The translations under genes and the position numbers were made by a program. A DNA stretch of 64,000 nt from NCBI GenBank assembly GCA_032433595.1, contig JASWJB010000009.1:124001-188000 (forward strand), read 5' to 3'. This document shows, piece by piece, positions 23,142 through 33,049 of the stretch. Below the pieces are notes generated by a model. The model did no database searches and was not told where the DNA came from. It worked only from the letters and a program-made list of their open reading frames with translations. The number at the start of each line of letters is the position of its first letter. The stretch's first letter is position 1. The stretch is from Conoideocrella luteorostrata. Taxonomy: Eukaryota; Ascomycota; Sordariomycetes; Hypocreales; Clavicipitaceae.

Positions 23142-26100
23142 TTAAAGTTGAGCCCATCGTAGCAGGACGGCAGCTCCAATGACGGGTAAAACACTGACCA
23201 ACTCTCCCAATCCAGCGAACTGCGGCGGGATCCTGGCATTTACAAATGCCCCTGCTGCAAGAAGGACAGCAAAAGTGTTGTACACAAAGCTCCAGCCGAA
23301 GTTGAACTTTATGCGTTGAATAGACATCTTACTTGCCTTCATCATTGTGAGTATTCCTGCAAGATCGGGCCGCATGAGGACTACATCTGCAGCAGACTGG
23401 GCAACATCACTGCCTTCATTCATATGGACGCCAATGCTGGCCTGTGCAAGGGCGACGGCGTCATTGGTGCCATCGCCGCAAAACACAACAACTTGCTGCT
23501 TTGTGCTCGGCCCACTATCCTGAAGACTCTTGACATAGGCTTGCTTGTCGGACGGAGAGCTGCGAGATCGGGTATTGCACGCTGGAACACACAAAGAGAG
23601 CGCCACTTTCTGGACAGGTCCATCATCATCGCCAGAGACAATGTGAACCTCAATACCATTTCTTTGAAGGTCTTTCACTGCCTGCGAAGCTTCTGGTCGA
23701 ATTGTATCCTCAAGACCGAATACCATTTTCAGTTCATCGTCGATTGTGAAGCAAAACACGGTTTGGCCCTTCTCCAAAACTGGCTGCACAGATGGATGCT
23801 CAGTCACCCCAAGCCAGCGTGAGTTTCCGGCCCGTAGAACCTTTCCATCATATTCAACTTCAATTCCTTTTCCGGCCAAGCTTTTAGAGTCAGGCATTGG
23901 CGCCGCCGGGATGCTTTTATTTCGTAGATAATTGCCCACAGCAACGGATACCGGGTGCTTGCTGTCACCAACCATCCCGAGAAGTAGCGACAGAGATTCA
24001 ACAGCGCCCAGGCTCATCTCAGTGGCTACGCTCAGCTTGCCCTGAGTCAGTGTGCCGGTTTTATCTAGCACGACGTGTGACGCCTTGTGTGCTATCTCGA
24101 TGGAGTCCGCAGATTTGAATATTACCCCTCGTTCGGCAGCAATTCCGCTCGTGATAACGACGACCATAGGTACAGCGAGACCAATAGCGCAAGGGCAAGA
24201 TACAATGAGTACGGCGATAGCGTACGTTACAGCTTGCACGGCAGCCTGTGAGCCATTTTTCTTCTGTATACCTACACCAATGGCAACCCAAATTGCAAAT
24301 GTAACAACAGTCAAGCTGATGACGACGGGCACGAAGTACGAGGCGACTTTATCCGCAAGTTCCTGCAACTTGGGCTTGGACAGCTTCGCCTGATCCACCA
24401 TAGCGGCAATCGAGGTGATGGTATTATCCCCAGGGAGACGGTTCAACTGCACGACCAGCGTCCCCGAACCATTAATAGTCCCGGCTATTACAGGTGACCC
24501 TGCGGCTTTCTCAACCGGCAAAGATTCTCCCGTAAGCATGGATTCATCTACTTCAGACGAACCAAATAGCACGGTTCCATCGGTTGGAATTCGGCTCTCA
24601 GGTAAGATTTTGAACTTATCACCGAACTGAAGCAGCCTTACATCCACTTCTTCAGTCTTCGTTGGATCAGTCTGGTCCACCAAAATAGCAGTTCGTGCCT
24701 GCAGCGATTTAATAGAGATAGACTCTACTGCTTTCTGACGAGCTAGCGCTGCAACGTATCTCCCGACCATGATGAGGGTAACAAGTAAGGTGCTTGTTTC
24801 GAAAAACTGGCCAGTAGGGAGCGATTGCTTCGAAACCAGGTAACCAAATGAAATCACAGAAAATATATAGGCAGCGCTTGTGCTGAGTACAATCAAAAGG
24901 TCCATTTCGATCACTCGTGAGAACACAAGAGCCTGAAATGCCTTTGGGTAGAATGGGCCTGCGATCGCTACCTGAACCAAGGTTGCCAGCGCCAGAGAAG
25001 CCGAGCTGTATACAATTTCCCTGTCAGGCAAAGGTGCCCATGCCATGATAAGAACAGGAATTGTGAGCACTGCAGATAGAAGAGTCATGTATCCGAGATG
25101 ACGCACATGTCTAGAGCCTGCAGCTAGGCCTGGGTCGTCGTGAACCGGAGCAAGCGTTGCGAACCCTCTCCAATGATTCTCTATGAGGTCTCGCGCACCC
25201 ATGATATCAGGGTTAAAAGTGACCCGGACGATGTTCTTGTCCACAACAGATGCATCAATAACACCCTCCGGTAGCGCTTCGTTGACTACAAAGGAGGCAT
25301 TTCTCGCGACGACAACATCTATGGTCGACCCGTTATTGTTGATGACTTCGCATCTGAACTCGGTCCTTCGCTCCAGGTGTTTCATGACGCTATCAACGGT
25401 GATTTGGTTTGGGTCGACATCGAACTCAGCTCGAGAGAGAACTAGGCTAGTCTTCAAATTTTTAATCTCGGCAACAGTGCCAAGAGTCCTTTTCAGTTTT
25501 GTCTCGCAGCCCGTACAAGTCATGCCGGAGATGGAGAGTACAACATGTTCGATACCGCCACTTCGAGTTTCTAAAATGTTCATCCGAGAAGCGATGGCTT
25601 CCACCTGTCCTGGAGTTGCACATTGCTTTTCAGCCTCGCAGCAGGCTTCGGCACATGCTTCACCTGCCGGTACGGAAGTACTAGTGTTGCAGCCCGCTTT
25701 GCGGAAGTTGGAGCTAGAAAATGTCGCGTCATTGTATTGCCGCTCGTCAACAGTAGAGTCGCAGCAAGAATCACGCCCGCAATCAGGCTTGCTTTTATTT
25801 GCTGATTTACATGCCGGATTTCGCTGCTGTCGACTCACTCTCTTCTTGCAAGATGACTGTTGCCGGGCGCTACTGGATGTACAGCAAGAGTCCACGGACG
25901 CACGAGGCAAGAATTCCTTGGATGGGCGGTGGCATCTTTTGCCTTTCTCTTGGTTTGAACGCTTTTGAGGTTCACAACAAGATTCCTTTCCGAGAGCCAA
26001 TAGAGTACGACAGATGCATCCAAGGGCCTCAAGTTTCGCCGCATACTGCTCACGGATCGATTGCCGATGGCTATTGCAGGCTTTACGTCCAGTCGAAAGG

Positions 26101-26829
26101 ACTGGAGGACAGCCTAAGGGGCCAACAAGGCAAATGTTAGTTTGTGGACCTGGGAGACACGGATGGGGACCACATACTCTTCGGGTTTTCTTTACAGCAA
26201 TCATCTCGTGATTCAGAGCCACATTCGCGAATAGCGAGACGGTCAAGACAGGATTCGTCACAGCATGGGGACGGTACACCGCGACAGCACCCTGGCTCGG
26301 GTGATTTCTGGTCCGCATTCGTGTTGCAACAATCGTCTACGCAGATATCCTTGAGAGAATCTTGCATCTCTTTGGATGTAGTAGAGGGTAATTGCTGATC
26401 ACAGCATGGCGACGATGCACTGCGACAGCACTCCGGCTCGGTTGAACTCTTGTCCGGACTTGAGTTGCAGCAATTGTCTACGCAAATATCCTTGGGGAAA
26501 TCTTGCGTTTTGTTGGAGGTAGTAGAGGGTGATTGCTTGTCGCAGCATCCAGAATCACAGGTCCCCAAATTTGGCTTGGCACGTTCGTCAGCCGCTGCTG
26601 TCTCGTCCCCGCTGGCGCAGCAATCGTTAACGCAAGTATCCTTGAGGGAAGCTTGCATTTCTTTGGAGTTTGTAGAGTGTAATTGCTCGTCACAGCATCC
26701 GGAATCACAGGTCCCCAACTTTGGCTTGGCGCCTTCATCAGCTGCTATTGTCCTGGTGCAGCAGTCGTCACCCTCCGACATCGGCGGTTCTGGGCCAAGC
26801 TCCTCGGGCAAGTGAAAAGAGCGGTCCAT
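23142..26829 (-). CDS. Copper-type P1B ATPase with repeated Cys-rich N-terminus, 1207 aa, 2 exons
   Basis: Exon 1 26829-26178 and exon 2 26113-23142 join across a 64-bp intron (GTATGT donor, ACTAAC branch, CTTAG end), giving KENPKSCPPV at the junction. The C-terminal ~900 residues have every P1B-1 hallmark: a GMTCTGC metal-binding domain, TGES actuator loop, the transmembrane metal site SCPCAIG, the phosphorylated DKTGTLT, SKHP, and GDGTNDAVAL. The pump should export or sequester Cu(I) at the expense of ATP. The first ~450 residues are unlike classical Ccc2: Cys-Cys pairs recur throughout, and a ~50-residue unit with TCDSGCCD or SPCCDxQ followed by a KD-C-V-DCC motif is tandemly repeated, suggesting a metallothionein-like copper buffer. 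It resembles CrpA/Crp1-type detoxification pumps, so plasma membrane and copper tolerance are likely (inference). Confidence 0.93.
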
Positions 26830-27438
26830 GGTCTTTTATCAATGGTTATATCCGTTTGTGGTTTGTCAAATCCAGAGCGGAAGATGGAGATGATGTAGCT
26901 CAGTTCAGCGTTTCTGGCTGGGCTCCTAATATCGGAGGCACCAATATCAGGTGCGGACCCACCCAACGGATGCAAACCGCCGCGACCACCTACCAACCCA
27001 ACTACCGTCCACTACGTTCTAGCCTGCGTAAGTAGCCATGCAGAATATCCTTAACATACGATGCTTATTAAATTAAAAAATAACAACCAAAAGAAGGAAT
27101 AACATTACTCTAGTAGCAGTCTACTTAACACATTTTACATTACTCATCAAGTTGCGCTAAATATAGTCATAGAAAGAGGGCCAGAAACTTGATGGAGCAT
27201 TATTTACAGCACATGAAAGGTTGGCGAACAGTTGATCACTCTTGTCTTTGTCAAGCAAGGGAAACGCCAGCGAAGCTCAAGAAGGCGACTGCGGCTATTT
27301 GCAGCCGAAGCACCAAATAAGTATGCTTAAAGAGACGCGAAGAAGAAGATTTTCCCATTTCGCAGAATATCTATCTAATGCTGCGCATGTGCTGCCTATG
27401 GGTCAAGTCTTCGCAGAGATCCAATGACCAAGCATATC
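26830..27438. other. Intergenic region
   Basis: Contains the promoter of the copper pump (minus strand) and the 3' side of the deiminase gene. AT-rich from 27040. No coding signal and no motif of the TACGGAGTA family. Confidence 0.5.
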
Positions 27439-28623
27439 TCACGCAAAATCAAAATCGACAACTGGCTGCGTCGAGCAATGTATCACACCACCAGTTAGGG
27501 GGAGTCCGTTGACATAGACTTGTTTCACTACTCGATCTGGACACAACCTCTGCAGCGTAGCTAGCGCTGCCGCGTCAGCCTTGTCATCACCAAACTTGGG
27601 AAGAATGACAGCTCCATTGGCAAAGTAAAAGTTGACATAGTTGGTGGCTGGATCCTCATGCTCCAAGTGTCCAATGAACTTGGGGTCTGGCTCAGCAATC
27701 TCGTGGATCTCAAATTCACGCCCACGTGCATCCCTCTCGCCCTGCAACGCTGCCTGAACTTGCCGATACACTTCATGCCATCTTTTCTCGGCACTTGCAT
27801 GCGGCCGCGACATGACCAGAACACCTGGCCGGATGAACTGAAGCTCAGCATCAGCGTGGACATCTGTAATATCTAGATTTTTGAACCCGGGAAACCAGAT
27901 GGTTTTAGTCGCACCCAGCAGTCGACGCAACTCCTCCTCCATATCCCCTTTCGTCAAACCCGGGTTGCGGTCGTCGCCGATGATACTGCTCTCGCTCACA
28001 ATGAGGGTTCCTTCTCCGTCATACACCAATGCGCCGCCTTCTAAACGAGCTCTGGACTCAATGCATGTGACTGGAGACGGCTTAGTATCATGTTGAATGA
28101 CGCGCTTGGCAAATGTTTCATTTTCTTCAATTCGCTGCTTCTCGACTCTCGGCCAGTTCTCCTTGAAGTTGGTGGAGTGGTTGTTTGAAACAGACCCGCC
28201 CCATTCATTGAATCTGAAGTTGACGGCATATCGCTGTCTCGGGATCGTAGGCGAAGTGCTGTGAACATAAACAGGTGCCGTGTCGCGGACCCAAAGGTGG
28301 TTGGTTGCGAAGGGGATGATTTCGATGTCAAGTGATCTGTGATCTTTGCTGCCAAGTAGTGACATTGCTAGAGGCACATCTTCAGGACGGGTATACAAGC
28401 GAACAGGCTCAAATTCCGAGATGGTGACTGCCAGATCGACTATTTCATGGCACACTTTGTCGTAATGAATGGGAGGCGCAGAACATTGTGAGGGAAAGCC
28501 CAGTATTGTAGCGATATGGCGGCACGTTTCAGCTGGGTAATTGAACGAGAGAGACTTGGTTGATTCGGTGCGCACTGTCCCATTCTGTTCGTCATTACTC
28601 AAGGGGATGGCACTCGGTGTCAT
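27439..28623 (-). CDS. Agmatine deiminase / peptidylarginine deiminase-family protein, 394 aa
   Basis: Starts at ATG 28623 (MTPSAIPL); the open frame runs 28 codons further upstream but that part lacks conservation. Recognisable family blocks are NHLWVRDTAPVYV (residues ~108-120), the NFRFNEWGG loop, RLEGGALVYDGEGTLIVSES, DITDVHADAELQFIRPG and the C-terminal GGVIHCSTQ with catalytic Cys ~383. These match the guanidino-group hydrolases of the PAD_porph/agmatine deiminase family, which turn agmatine into N-carbamoylputrescine plus ammonia. The Asp, His and Cys of the active site are all visible. Cytosolic, single exon. Substrate could be agmatine or another guanidine. It opens a run of nitrogen-compound genes up to 37.8 kb. 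A palindrome of the 9-base motif lies about 260 bp upstream of the start. Confidence 0.9.
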   Translation of the reverse strand: MTPSAIPLSNDEQNGTVRTESTKSLSFNYPAETCRHIATILGFPSQCSAPPIHYDKVCHEIVDLAVTISEFEPVRLYTRPEDVPLAMSLLGSKDHRSLDIEIIPFATNHLWVRDTAPVYVHSTSPTIPRQRYAVNFRFNEWGGSVSNNHSTNFKENWPRVEKQRIEENETFAKRVIQHDTKPSPVTCIESRARLEGGALVYDGEGTLIVSESSIIGDDRNPGLTKGDMEEELRRLLGATKTIWFPGFKNLDITDVHADAELQFIRPGVLVMSRPHASAEKRWHEVYRQVQAALQGERDARGREFEIHEIAEPDPKFIGHLEHEDPATNYVNFYFANGAVILPKFGDDKADAAALATLQRLCPDRVVKQVYVNGLPLTGGVIHCSTQPVVDFDFA

Positions 28624-28883
28624 GTTGGAGGTCTGGTGTATGACGAGGCTTTGAACAAGATGGGATGAATGACAGCGACTGTTCCAAACAACTTCAAGTT
28701 CTAGCATTTATTAAAATGAACTGCATGGGAAAATATCCTCATTTTCTCTCCACGTCTTTATATGATCCATGCCTCGGAGTCTCTCGTACGCAGTCTGGGC
28801 TGACTTACACCACTCGTCTACAGAGCTCGGACCCCGCGGCCCGCGATGGCGAGGCGTGTGAAGCGTGCCAAAAGGGGACCCTC

Positions 28884-28899
28884 TACGGAGTACTCCGTA
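28884..28899. repeat. TACGGAGTACTCCGTA palindrome
   Basis: Same palindrome as at 22424. Located about 261 bp upstream of the deiminase start codon. Confidence 0.6.
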
Positions 28900-29017
28900 A
28901 CCTGGACGGAACGGAACCACACGAGGGGTTCCAGTAAATCTTAGGTCTAACTAACCTATTGACGCGCAAATGCGATAGTCTAGAGTGGGGCTGTGACCTG
29001 CCTAATTAAGTAAGCGG

Positions 29018-29033
29018 TACTCCGTACGGAGTA
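29018..29033. repeat. TACTCCGTACGGAGTA palindrome
   Basis: The reverse arrangement of the two half-sites (CCG-TA-CGG core), as at 10080. Lies about 540 bp upstream of the phosphotransferase start. Confidence 0.6.
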
Positions 29034-29571
29034 AAAAGTAGCTATATACACTAAGTATAAAACTTTACAATATATTAACATAAATTAATGTAATAGAATA
29101 GCAAACAAGTGTCAATTGTAATATCTATAAGCGTAAGGGAAGAGAAGAGAAAGGGGAAGAGAGGGAGAAGCTCTCTACCTCTCTTCTCTGCGCCGTCGGG
29201 CTAACAAGACACTACTCAACTGCCAAAACTAATGTCATCCATAATCTTCTTCAACAAAACCTAGCGTGTAATGTCAACAGAGCTGTCACGTGCAAATCAC
29301 AGACAATAGAAAGTAAGCATCAGTTGCTCATCTCATAGTATGCCTGCATGTAGTCGATTGCAAGTTCACATCCAAAACGCTCCATGTTGACCTTGGCACG
29401 TCTCTGTAACCAAACCCCCGCACCGATGCCTTGCCGGAGTGCTTGGGTGCACCCCAATCTGCACCACTCTTTTACTTTAGCCTCCCCAATTCTAACGTCT
29501 CGCCAGACACCTTTCCATTCTCCACCTCTTTACGATTCATCTCTTGAATAGAATTCCCAATCCCGAAAGCC

Positions 29572-30345
29572 ATGCCTCCCATCACAAATCTCATGCTAAA
29601 TGCCACGCGTGAAGAAGACTGCACCGGCATCACCACTGAACGGAAATATTTTCGTGTCGACGGCTCATTCATCAAGCGCAGCCTCCGCCCATCTGAGTGG
29701 CAGCACAATCCTTTCGCCGGGACGTTGTGCATACCTCGCTTCGGCAATGAACGTATCTTGAATGAAGCTGCTGCATTGCGATTTATTGCTGAAAAGACGG
29801 ATATTCCTGTGCCAAAGCTATATGGCTGCTTCGAGGATGACGGTGCCGTCTACTTGATCATGGAGTACGTTGAGGGAGTGACAATGGCCAGTCTAAAGCC
29901 GGAACAACGTAAGTGTGTTGAAGAGGAATTAGAGGGCCATCTTAAAACGTTGAGGAGTTTAAAGTCTGATGTTTGGGGTGGGCCGTCTGGGATTGTAAGT
30001 ATTCTTGGCCTTTAACAATGATAAGTATTGATAAATAGTGTATAGGTTATTCCACCCTATCGAATCATGGTTCGCTCCTTCCGTCCCCAGTGGAGAATGA
30101 AGGCAAGAGAGTCAAAGGACCTTGTGTTCTGCCATAACGACTTCTCCGCGCATAACGTCATTGTCGACCCAGTCAATTTACGGGTTAAGGCTATTATCGA
30201 TTGGGAGTACGCGGGATACTATCCTCAGGAGTTCGAGGGTATGTTTTTCCGCCGCGCTGGGCCATCGGTTGCGCTCGATGGCGAAGTCAATGATGAAGGC
30301 CGACTGTTGGAGATGATGCACGAAAATGAGGAACAGGTCAATTGA
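29572..30345 (+). CDS. APH/choline-kinase-like phosphotransferase, 240 aa, 2 exons
   Basis: Exons 29572-29994 and 30046-30345 join in phase 0 across a 51-bp intron with a GTAAGT donor, giving GPSGI-VIPPYRI. Family features: an N-lobe with FIKRSLRPSEW and NEAAALRFIAEKTDIPVPKLYG, hinge YLIMEYVEGVTM, the catalytic loop VFCHNDFSAHNVIVD (Brenner motif HxDxxxxN, here HND), and the metal site AIIDWEYAGYYP. These are standard for the aminoglycoside phosphotransferase superfamily, a large fungal group acting on small molecules (choline, homoserine, unknown sugars). The protein is somewhat shorter than usual and ends soon after the metal site, so the C-terminal helices may be trimmed. The true substrate cannot be inferred. 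No signal peptide. Confidence 0.85.
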
Positions 30346-31524
30346 ACTGGTTTTCTGTAACAAACACAATATATGGATGCTATAGAATCAACTCTACCCG
30401 CCTCTGCAACGAATTTCCCCACAGAAGCCCAGCAATCCCATTTACTCAATCGGCACATGGGCATACTTCTTCAGCAACAGCGTTCAAGACTAGGAGCCAC
30501 AGTTGACACGATCAGTTTCCAATTTTCGTTGCCTCCCTACAGTTCGGTTAATAGGTTAGACCTAGGATTTAGTGTATCCCCACCATACGATGGGGCGTTA
30601 GCCAACAGCACTGTTAACTATTCCTTGGTGGAGAAACCGGCTACTTTTTCTTGCAATTCGGCCCCATGGGATCCGGCTAACTATTGTCGTGCTCTGTATC
30701 AGGCATCTGTTGAAGGCGTTGTGTGGGTGATAGTCCGGGGCGCCGGAGGCTCCGTCCGCAGATGACTCTAATTAACGCGATTCATTAATTGAAGACGGAA
30801 GGAATTGCACTCCGTTCGTCTTTTGCTAGCTTGAGCGAGGTGCTCGCCAGGACACCTCCAAGTGAAGAACATCTCTTATGAAGTTCCATCAAACAAACGA
30901 GAAATCGAGACGGTATTTCGAGCCACCAACTCTTCAGTTACAAACTTAGGAGGAATAAGTATCCACGTGATGCAAGAGGATCACTAGCCACGAAAGAGAG
31001 TCTAGTCTAGCGAGAATGCGTTACAACCAAGTTTCACAGGGACACACCTACTACTTGAGTCGGAGTCGGCGTTAGTAAGGACCAAGACGCCCAGCAGGGG
31101 GGAAGGTAATGCAGCAAAACATTACGGCGATTCCATCAATTTATGGTATTGCAGTGTCGTCACCATGTTGCAATTCACAGCAAGCCGAGGAAGCGCAACT
31201 CCAAGCTCCGCAATACCATCGAGTCCCTTAGAGCCGCCGGAGTCGCGCGCCAGACTGACGTGTCTCGGATCTCGCTCAATAGTCAACCGACCGCGCCATC
31301 TACAATAAGCTCGCTATGCTTCGCTGTTGGGGTTCGCGCGTCGGACCCTCATTCTCCGTCCTTTTCGGGTCGGCGACTCGTGGACCGACCGTGACCAACT
31401 CCCGCAGACTTATAAGATAAATGAGTCTCATCAATTCAATTGACATGAATCTGCAGAAAAGCCTCTATCAATGCTAGGTTAGACAGTTCACATCCACTTA
31501 AATCCTACAGCGAAATACCTCAGC
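30346..31524. other. Intergenic region
   Basis: An open frame at 30373-30765 (130 codons, plus) has no recognisable family and I cannot support it. The remainder, including the amidohydrolase promoter, shows no coding signal. Confidence 0.45.
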
Positions 31525-32910
31525 ATGGACAACCACAAAAGCTTTGTAATTGACCATGTCCGGATCTTCACCGGAGACAAGTTCATTGAGTCGGGTTTCC
31601 TACGAGTCAACTCCGGACGCATTACAGAGGTCGGCCACGGACCGTACCGAGAACCGGGGCCAGATGTGCGCATCATTTCAAGACCGGGCGACACCCTCAT
31701 CCCGGGCTTGATTGATGCCCACATCCACGGTCTTGGCGGCAACGTTCACAGCCTGGAGCAATCACTTCGGTTTGGAGTCACCACCGTGTGTGACATGCAC
31801 AACGACCCCAGTGATAACGTGAAGTTACGAAATGTACGCCAACCCTCCCCACCTTCTTCGTATCCTGAAGTCCATGTTGCTGCCGAGCCACCATGTTAAT
31901 GCAAATCTCCCTTTCACTTTCAGCTGGCCACCGACCCGTCCCAAAAGTCAATGTACGCGGACTTCAAGTGCGCCGGCCTGGGGGCCATCATTGACAGCGG
32001 CTGGCCAATTCCCGTCATGAAGAAGGAATTTGAGCATATTCCCAACGGCCACGCCATATGCAACAACATCATCTCGAGATGGCCCAAGCTGAAGCAGCCC
32101 GCGGATGCGGAGCCCTTTGTGCAGCAGCAAAAGGAGAAGAACAACGCTTCCTACATCAAAATGTTTCACGAAGTAGGAGACAGTATAGGCATGGATATGC
32201 CAAATCCGTCTCCAGATCTGCAGCGGGCCGTCGTGCAGGCAGCGCACAAACACGGCCTCATCGCCGTTGGCCACGCATTTAGTTACGCCGGCGCAATGGC
32301 TCTCATTGGTTCAGGCGCCGACGGCCTCACACACATGTTTCTGGACCAGCCGCCCAGTGACGAGTTTCTGCGCGCCATGCTGTCCCAGAACATGCACTGC
32401 AGCCCTACGCTGGCATTGTGCGCGTCACAAACAGGGGAGGATCAGGACTTTTTTGCGAGGTTCTACGACGATCCGTTCGCACAGGAGATGCTACTGAATA
32501 GAACGCCGGGCCGGCCTGTCGGCTTTGCAGCATCTGAGACGCCGAGGTCCAGTGTGAACCACGCCTACGAGAGCACCAAGGCCTTGTACAAAGCTGGCGT
32601 GCCAGTCGTGGTTGGGACAGACGCTGCAGGAAGGGAAATTGGGACGCCGTATGGACTGGGTGTCCACATGGAGATGTACCTGCTGTCGCATAAAATTGGA
32701 ATGGCCCCTGCAGATGTGTTGAAAGCCGCCACGACGGTGACAGCAGATCGATTCGGATTCGACGACATAGGGAGACTGGAGCCGGGTAGGAAGGCTGACA
32801 TGGTGTTGATCCGGGGAGATGTTGAGAAGACATTACAGGATCCTGGGACGCATTGCTTGCCGATAGCAACAGTCTGGAGGGAAGGCGTCCTGGCATGCTC
32901 GTTCGCCTAA
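31525..32910 (+). CDS. Metal-dependent amidohydrolase, 431 aa, 2 exons
   Basis: Exons 31525-31833 and 31924-32910 join in phase 0 over a 90-bp intron (pyrimidine-rich TTTCACTTTCAG end). Typical amidohydrolase features: the metal-binding DTLIPGLIDAHIHGLGG at the end of the first beta segment, a KMFHEVGDS strand where a metal-bridging Lys often sits, GLIAVGHAFS and GADGLTHMF giving the third and fourth His ligands, VVVGTDAAGREIGTPYG giving the catalytic Asp, and RFGFDDIGRLEPGRKADMVLI as the C-terminal beta-sandwich signature. The family splits C-N bonds of cyclic amides, peptides or imidazolones (imidazolonepropionase, prolidase-like, dihydroorotase relatives). Cytosolic. Its downstream neighbour on the opposite strand is an amidase, and a permease follows, suggesting a shared substrate route. 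Confidence 0.9.
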
Positions 32911-33049
32911 CAAATATACAGGCTAAGAATAAACACAAGCGGCCTTTAGAAAGTACTATTTAAACAGTAAATGTTATGCTCCAAGTTTCTGAACCAATCC
33001 AATTGATGGATTAGATCGAGGAGTGCTATAATAGCCTACGTTCTATGGA

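Larger units (their letters stand above)
28624..29571. other. Divergent intergenic region with two motif dyads
   Basis: Shared promoter space of the deiminase (minus) and the phosphotransferase (plus). Contains dyads at 28884-28899 and 29018-29033, in opposite arrangements, 119 bp apart. No coding signal supported. Confidence 0.6.

Noticed and set aside
25183..25968. 261-codon plus-strand frame inside the copper-pump locus
   Set aside because: It is antisense to the Cys-rich N-terminus and the metal-binding domain of a clear gene; no domain of its own.
30373..30765. 130-codon plus-strand frame after the phosphotransferase
   Set aside because: No domain, no signal peptide and no splice partner; starts only 27 bp after the previous stop, unusual for a separate fungal gene.
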